64,000 nucleotides of DNA from Paraconexibacter antarcticus. GTDB taxonomy: Bacteria > Actinomycetota > Thermoleophilia > Solirubrobacterales > Solirubrobacteraceae. The position numbers and the translations under genes were made by a program. Under the pieces are notes generated by a model that saw only the letters and a list, made by a program, of their open reading frames with translations, was not told where the DNA came from and made no database searches. This document shows, in pieces, positions 60,066-64,000 of this stretch (position 1 is its first letter; every line of letters begins with the position of its first letter). The stretch spans positions 3,538,514 to 3,602,513 of the forward strand of contig NZ_CP098502.1 of the NCBI RefSeq assembly GCF_024220175.1, in the 5' to 3' direction.

Positions 60066-61506
60066 GCAGGCTCTCCCGGGCCTCGGTGACGTCGTCGAAG
60101 GGCACCTTGCGCCCGCCCGCGAACTCCTGGCCCTGCTCGTGGCCCTTGCCGGCGATGAGGACGACGTCGCCCGTCTGCGCCGCGGCGACGGCGGCGGCGA
60201 TCGCGGCGTGGCGGTCCTCGACGACCTCGATGCCCGTGCGCTCGGCGGAGATGCCCGCGACGATCTCGGCGAGGATCGCCGCCGGCTCCTCGGAGCGCGG
60301 GTTGTCGCTCGTGACGAAGACGAGGTCGGCCTCGGCGGCGGCGATCGACCCCATCTGCGGGCGCTTGCCGCGGTCCCGGTCCCCGCCCGCGCCGAACACG
60401 ACGATGACGCGGCCGCGGCCCGTCACGAGGTCACGCGCGGCCCGCAGGACGTTCTGCAGCGAGTCCGGCGTGTGGGCGTAGTCGACGAGCACGGCGAAGT
60501 CCTGGCCCTCGACGACGGGCTCCATCCGGCCCGGCGCCTTGATCGCGCTCGGCAGGGCCGCGGCGATCGTCTCGTCGCCGACGCCGAGGGCGCGGGCGAC
60601 GGCGATCGCGCCGAGCGCGTTGAGGACGTTGAACCGGCCGGGGAGCGGGAGCGTGAGCGAGCGCCCGTCGAGGACGAACGTGCTCGACGTGAGGCCGAAG
60701 GCGACATCCGTGGCGCGCAGGTCGGCGGCCGGGTGGTCGATCGCGAACGTCGTGACGTGCGGGAACTCCTCGCTGAGCCGGTCGCCGTAGGCGTCGTCGA
60801 GGTTCACGGCGATCGGGACGTGTTGGCGGTCGGCCGCGGCGATGAGCAGCCGCTTGGCCTGGAAGTACTCCTCCATGCCCGGGTGGAAGTCGAGGTGGTC
60901 CTGCGTGAGGTTCGTGAAGATCGCGCCGGCCCAGTGGATCGCGTCGGCGCGGTGCAGCTCGAGCGCGTGCGAGGAGACCTCCATGACGCAGTGCGTGTCC
61001 CCCGCGGCGAGCATCGCCGCGAACGTCGCCTGCAGGTCGATCGCCTCCGGCGTCGTGCGCTCCGCCGGCGTCTCGACCCCGCCGACGACCGAGGAGACGG
61101 TGCCGAGCAGCCCGGTCCGGTGGCCGCCCGCCTCCAGCAGCGAGCGGACGAGGTAGGCGCTCGTCGTCTTGCCGTTCGTCCCCGTGACGCCGACGGTCCG
61201 CAGCGTCCGGGTCGGGTCGCCGCTGAAGGCCGCCGCGGCGGCGGCCATGGCGACCCTGACGTCCTCCACGACGAGCTGCGGGACCGCGAGCCCCGGCAGC
61301 ACGTGGGTGACGACGAGCGCTGCGGCCCCGCGCTTGACGGCGTCCGGCGCGAAGTCGTGGCCGTCGCGGGTGAACCCGGGGACGCAGAAGAAGAGGGCGC
61401 CCGGCCGCACGGCGCGGTTGTCGTAGGCCAGGGCGGTGATCTTCACCTCGGCCGCCGGGGACGCCGCGTGCGCGGCCGCCACGGGCAGGACGTCGCCGAG
61501 CCTCAC
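60046..61506 (-). CDS. murE: UDP-MurNAc-tripeptide synthetase (meso-DAP adding)
   Basis: 486 residues. Adds the third stem-peptide residue. P-loop GVTGTNGKTTSAYLVRSLLE, EVSSHALELHRAD, NLTQDHLDFH, VDYAHTPDSLQNVL. TSDNPRSEEP carries the DNPR motif that selects meso-diaminopimelate, so the peptidoglycan is of the DAP type. The start GTG 61506 follows no usable ATG. It is the first gene of the cluster; ftsI, mraZ and rsmH, which often precede it, are not in the window. 124 bp separate it from the divergent mhuD-like gene. Confidence 0.95.
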   Translation of the reverse strand: MRLGDVLPVAAAHAASPAAEVKITALAYDNRAVRPGALFFCVPGFTRDGHDFAPDAVKRGAAALVVTHVLPGLAVPQLVVEDVRVAMAAAAAAFSGDPTRTLRTVGVTGTNGKTTSAYLVRSLLEAGGHRTGLLGTVSSVVGGVETPAERTTPEAIDLQATFAAMLAAGDTHCVMEVSSHALELHRADAIHWAGAIFTNLTQDHLDFHPGMEEYFQAKRLLIAAADRQHVPIAVNLDDAYGDRLSEEFPHVTTFAIDHPAADLRATDVAFGLTSSTFVLDGRSLTLPLPGRFNVLNALGAIAVARALGVGDETIAAALPSAIKAPGRMEPVVEGQDFAVLVDYAHTPDSLQNVLRAARDLVTGRGRVIVVFGAGGDRDRGKRPQMGSIAAAEADLVFVTSDNPRSEEPAAILAEIVAGISAERTGIEVVEDRHAAIAAAVAAAQTGDVVLIAGKGHEQGQEFAGGRKVPFDDVTEARESLRARLVA

Positions 61507-61630
61507 GAGCGGCGCCTGTGCAGGGGCGTGCGGCGGGCCGTCATCGCCGGGAACGATACCCGGGTCGCCGGATCGGGCCGGGCCCGGCCCGGGGCGGCGC
61601 GACCGACCGCGGTCCTGCCAGGATGGGGGC

Positions 61631-61963
61631 ATGTCCGTCGTGAAGATCAACGCCATCACCGTCCCGCGCGAGCGCTTCGACGAGTTCGAGCGCCGGTTCG
61701 CGACCCGGGCGGGCCGCGTCTCGGACGCCGAGGGCTTCGAGTCCTTCGAGCTCCTGCGGCCGAACGACGACCGCGAGGTCTGCCTCGTCATCACCCGCTG
61801 GGCCTCGGAGGAGGCGTTCCTCGGGTGGGTGCGCAGCCCCGACTTCGCCGCCGGGCACGCGCAGCACCGCGAGGAGGGCCCCGTCGGCACCGGGAGCGAG
61901 ATCTGGTCCTTCGACGTCCTCGAGACCGAGCGCGCCCCGGCCGGACCCGCTGCGACGGCCTAG
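61631..61963 (+). CDS. MhuD-like haem-degrading monooxygenase
   Basis: 110 residues, ABM-fold dimer. MSVVKINAITVPRERFDEFERRFATRAG closely parallels mycobacterial MhuD. The three residues known to matter there are present at matching places: Asn7 (KINAI), Trp in VITRWASEEAF and His in AGHAQH. MhuD opens haem to mycobilin and frees iron. A GGGGG ribosome-binding site lies before the ATG. It is divergent from murE. The assignment is strong for the family; haem use is inferred. Confidence 0.85.
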   Translation: MSVVKINAITVPRERFDEFERRFATRAGRVSDAEGFESFELLRPNDDREVCLVITRWASEEAFLGWVRSPDFAAGHAQHREEGPVGTGSEIWSFDVLETERAPAGPAATA

Positions 61964-61968
61964 GGCCG
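61956..61968. terminator. Small hairpin over shared convergent stop codons
   Basis: CGGCC / GGCCG with loop TAG. The palindrome CTAG at 61960-61963 supplies the TAG stop of the plus-strand gene and of the minus-strand gene at the same time. Probably a bidirectional terminator. Confidence 0.4.
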
Positions 61969-62706
61969 GTAGCGGGCCGGCAGCTCCGGCCCGTAGGCCT
62001 GCTCGGCGGAGACGAGCAGGTTGAAGTGCACGAGGTGCCAGAGCGCGGCGACGCCGTCGCGCCAGTTGATCTTCTTGCCCGCCAGGCGGGTCCGGGGCGC
62101 GTAGGAGATCGGCAGCTCGAAGACCCGCGCCTGGGCCTTGGCGACGTAGGCGGTCACCTCGACCTCGAAGCCGAAGCGGTCCGAGCGCAGACGCATCGAC
62201 TGCACGAGGTCGGTGCGGAAGAGCTTGTAGCACGTCTCCATGTCGCTGAGGTAGATGCCGCTCAGGAGGTTCGAGAGCAGCGTCAGGACGCGGTTGATGA
62301 GGTAGTGGAAGGTGCGGTGGACCTGCGGCCGCTCGCGGCGGAAGCGCGAGCCGTAGACGACGTCGGCCCGGTCCTCGAGCAGCGGCTCGAGGAGCTTCGG
62401 GATGTCGGCGGGGTCGTACTCCCAGTCGGCGTCCTGGACGACGACGAAGTCCCCGGTCGCGGCGGCGATCCCGGCGCGCACCGCGGCGCCCTTGCCCCGG
62501 TTCACCGGCTGCGGGAGGAAGCGGAGGCCGTGCGCCGCCGCGACGCGCCCGAGCACGTCGGCGGTCCCGTCCGACGATCCGTCGTCGACGACGATCCACT
62601 CGCGGTCGATGGGGCACGGCGTCGCGAGCAGCCGGTCGAGGACCGCCTCGATGTCCCCCACCTCGTTGAAGACCGGCACGACGACGGAGAGCACGGGGCC
62701 GGGCAT
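61960..62706 (-). CDS. GT2 glycosyltransferase (dolichol-phosphate mannosyltransferase-like)
   Basis: 248 residues, soluble GT-A fold. VLSVVVPVFNEVGDIEAVLD, WIVVDDGSSDGTADVLG, the metal motif VVQDADWEYDP, and GSRFRRERPQVHR are typical of polyprenyl-phosphate mannose/glucose synthases. MADIN-like membrane spans are absent, so it is of the soluble DPM1 type. YAPRTRLAGKKINWRDGV is the usual C-terminal segment. It is a second candidate producer of lipid-linked sugar for the GT-C enzymes at 5545-8851. Confidence 0.88.
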   Translation of the reverse strand: MPGPVLSVVVPVFNEVGDIEAVLDRLLATPCPIDREWIVVDDGSSDGTADVLGRVAAAHGLRFLPQPVNRGKGAAVRAGIAAATGDFVVVQDADWEYDPADIPKLLEPLLEDRADVVYGSRFRRERPQVHRTFHYLINRVLTLLSNLLSGIYLSDMETCYKLFRTDLVQSMRLRSDRFGFEVEVTAYVAKAQARVFELPISYAPRTRLAGKKINWRDGVAALWHLVHFNLLVSAEQAYGPELPARYRP

Positions 62707-62736
62707 CGGGTGGGGTTCTACCGGTTCTTAACGGCA

Positions 62737-62760
62737 GACGGCGAGCCGAAGCTCGCCGTC
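62737..62760 (-). terminator. UUCG-loop hairpin after the cupredoxin gene
   Basis: A perfect 10-bp stem GACGGCGAGC / GCTCGCCGTC closed on the minus strand by TTCG, a very stable tetraloop, 53 bp after the stop of the lipoprotein gene. It is followed by TGCCGTTAAG, not a true U-tract. Confidence 0.65.
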
Positions 62761-62813
62761 GCGCGCCAACCAGTGTGCGGGGCACCGGTGGACGGTGGGT
62801 ACCGCCAATCGTC

Positions 62814-63275
62814 CTACTTGACGGTGAAGTCGGTGTACATCCCGCCTTGGTAATGACCGGGAAGGTTGCACACCAAAGCGTAGTGCCCAGCCTTCAGTTC
62901 CAACGTGAGAGCCTTCTTCGCTCCGACCGTGAGCGCGCGATCGCCGAGCTCGCCGACCTTCCCGCGCAGGTCGGCGCCGAGGCCGCTGCGGAGGTCCGCG
63001 GCCCGCTCGTCCGTCCGCACGACGACGAACTCGTGCGGGATCGCACCGTCGTTCGTCACCGCGAAGGTGACCTTCCCGGCGGCGACCTGCTTCGGGGTCG
63101 CCACGATCCGGTACTCGGTCTCGTCGACGCTCACGGTGCCGTCGGCGGCGGTGTTCGCCGCGGCCGGACCCGACCCGGGGCCGGGGTCGGCCGAGGACTC
63201 ACCGCCGCAGCCGCTCGCCGTGGCGAGGGCCGGAAAGCCCAGGCACAGCAGCGCGAGACGGTGACGACGCGACAT
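62814..63275 (-). CDS. Lipoprotein with plastocyanin-like (cupredoxin) domain
   Basis: 153 residues. Signal peptide with lipobox ATASGC (Cys at residue about 23), a Gly/Ala/Pro linker, then a cupredoxin fold: FAVTNDGAIPHEFVVVRTD supplies one His, and ALVCNLPGHYQGGMYTDF gives Cys, His and Met, the full type-1 copper set. It would be an extracytoplasmic copper or electron-transfer protein attached to the membrane. It lies 6 bp after the histidine kinase gene, on the same strand. Confidence 0.85.
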   Translation of the reverse strand: MSRRHRLALLCLGFPALATASGCGGESSADPGPGSGPAAANTAADGTVSVDETEYRIVATPKQVAAGKVTFAVTNDGAIPHEFVVVRTDERAADLRSGLGADLRGKVGELGDRALTVGAKKALTLELKAGHYALVCNLPGHYQGGMYTDFTVK

Positions 63276-63281
63276 CGACCG

Positions 63282-64000
63282 TCACTGTCGCGACCGCGGG
63301 TGAGGAGCGCGTGAGCGGCCGGTGAGAGAACGCTCATCGCCCGGCTCGGGGTCCGCGACGAAGCCGGGCAGCCGCACGGCGACGCGGGCGCCGCCGAGCG
63401 GGGCGTCCTCGACCCACGCCTCCCCGCCGTGTGCGGCGGCGATCGCCTGGACGATCGCGAGGCCGAGCCCGGTGCCGGTCCCCGTCCCGCGGGGGCCGTG
63501 CGCGTCGGCACGGTGGAAGCGCGCGAAGACGCGCTCGCGCTCGGTCGCCGGGATGCCGGGACCGTCGTCGTCGACGCCGATCGCCACCCAGCCCGGCGCC
63601 TCCTCCCGGGCCCAGACCATGACGGTGCCGCCGGGCCGGGTGTGCTCGGTGGCGTTGCGCAGGAGGTTGCGCACCGCCTGCGCCAGGCGGTCGGGGTCCG
63701 CGCGCAGCGTCCCGCTCGGCCCCCCGGCGAAGCGGAAGTCGCGGTCGGCGGTCGCGCGCTGCGCCTCGAGCAGCTCGTCGAGGGTCGCCGGGAGCGAGAC
63801 CCGCCCCGGGCGCAGGAAGCCGACGTCCTGGGCGTGCGTGAGCACGAGCAGGTCCTCGACCATCCGCCCCATCCGCTCGACCTCGGTGCGCACGAGCCGC
63901 TCGACGCGCCGGACCTCCTCCGCCGACGGGTGGGCCTCGAGCGCGAGGACCTCGAGCTGCCCGCGGATGACGGTCAGCGGCGTGCGCAGCTCGTGCGAGG
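63282..64000 (-). CDS. Sensor histidine kinase (5' end off the right edge)
   Basis: The last 238 codons are present. The HisKA phospho-acceptor box is at the very edge (HELRTPLTVIRG), followed by the dimerisation helices. The HATPase_c domain has the N box QAVRNLLRNATEHT, G1 VDDDGPGIP, F box RVFARFHRAD and G2 GTGTGLGLAIVQAI. All ATP-binding motifs look intact. The sensor part and any response regulator lie outside the window. The short C-terminal tail is Arg-rich. Confidence 0.92.
   Translation of the reverse strand, partial: SHELRTPLTVIRGQLEVLALEAHPSAEEVRRVERLVRTEVERMGRMVEDLLVLTHAQDVGFLRPGRVSLPATLDELLEAQRATADRDFRFAGGPSGTLRADPDRLAQAVRNLLRNATEHTRPGGTVMVWAREEAPGWVAIGVDDDGPGIPATERERVFARFHRADAHGPRGTGTGTGLGLAIVQAIAAAHGGEAWVEDAPLGGARVAVRLPGFVADPEPGDERSLTGRSRAPHPRSRQ

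Noticed and set aside
1..64000. tRNA, rRNA, CRISPR, prophage or origin sequences
   Set aside because: I looked through the gaps by eye and saw no cloverleaf, spaced direct repeats, phage genes or DnaA-box cluster. Intergenic regions are short.

Overview
The window is about 64 kb of very GC-rich bacterial chromosome. It is gene-dense, with many 4-bp start/stop overlaps and frequent GTG or TTG starts. The gene content points to a high-GC Gram-positive bacterium of the Actinomycetota. There is an mraY/murD/ftsW/murG/murC/ftsQ/ftsZ cluster without ftsA, and a MurE with the meso-diaminopimelate motif. There is also an scpA-scpB...rluB-aroH...cmk-der neighbourhood, an F420-type (LLM) oxidoreductase, an MhuD-like haem-degrading protein and a PucR-type regulator. 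My inference is a deep-branching class such as Thermoleophilia (Solirubrobacterales-like), but this is not proven by the sequence. Almost everything is core chromosome. The one clear mobile element is an IS982-family insertion sequence at 18408-19405. I found no tRNA, rRNA, CRISPR array, prophage or origin.

Layout, left to right. (1) 1-5390, minus strand: a partial fatty-acid kinase FakA, ribosomal protein L28, a small membrane protein, and a complete riboflavin operon transcribed ribD-ribE-ribBA-ribH. (2) 5545-12061: a cell-envelope glycan locus of two membrane GT-C glycosyltransferases (minus) divergent from a polyprenyl-phosphate-type GT2, a methyltransferase and a MOP-type flippase (plus). 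The DNA repair gene tag follows. (3) 12665-17361: fdhD, an unknown helical protein, and a MacB/FtsX-like ABC exporter pair. (4) 17425-24330: an operon priA-def-fmt-rsmB-[IS]-zinc-ribbon-rpe. The IS lies exactly at the rsmB stop codon. (5) 24344-26272: a PH-domain membrane protein and metK. (6) 26340-39654: a DUF3352-type protein, der, cmk, aroA, tyrA, DAHP synthase (aroG), hisC-like aminotransferase, aroH, rluB, an inverted rlmN, scpB, scpA and trpS. This couples aromatic amino-acid synthesis to tryptophan charging and chromosome segregation. (7) 39726-42920: an EAL-domain c-di-GMP phosphodiesterase and an LLM oxidoreductase, convergent. (8) 42991-48839: a complete glycine-cleavage set gcvT-gcvH-gcvPA-gcvPB with a PucR-type regulator upstream. 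(9) 48891-50426: a secreted phosphoesterase. (10) 50485-61506: the division and cell-wall cluster, transcribed murE-murF-mraY-murD-ftsW-murG-murC-ftsQ-ftsZ. (11) 61631-64000: an MhuD-like protein, a GT2, a cupredoxin-like lipoprotein and a partial sensor histidine kinase.

The most interesting non-coding signals are three. First, between hisC and aroG there is a short open frame whose last twelve codons encode VTYAYAWSWRFS, covering all three aromatic amino acids. It is followed by competing hairpins, as expected for ribosome-mediated attenuation of the DAHP synthase gene. That enzyme also lacks the usual N-terminal feedback domain. Second, a 27-bp dyad element occurs twice between ftsQ and ftsZ. 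Third, several very strong perfect hairpins lack a U-tract: 24-bp arms at 33485-33535, a 37-bp palindrome at 24920-24956, and a UUCG-loop hairpin at 62737-62760.
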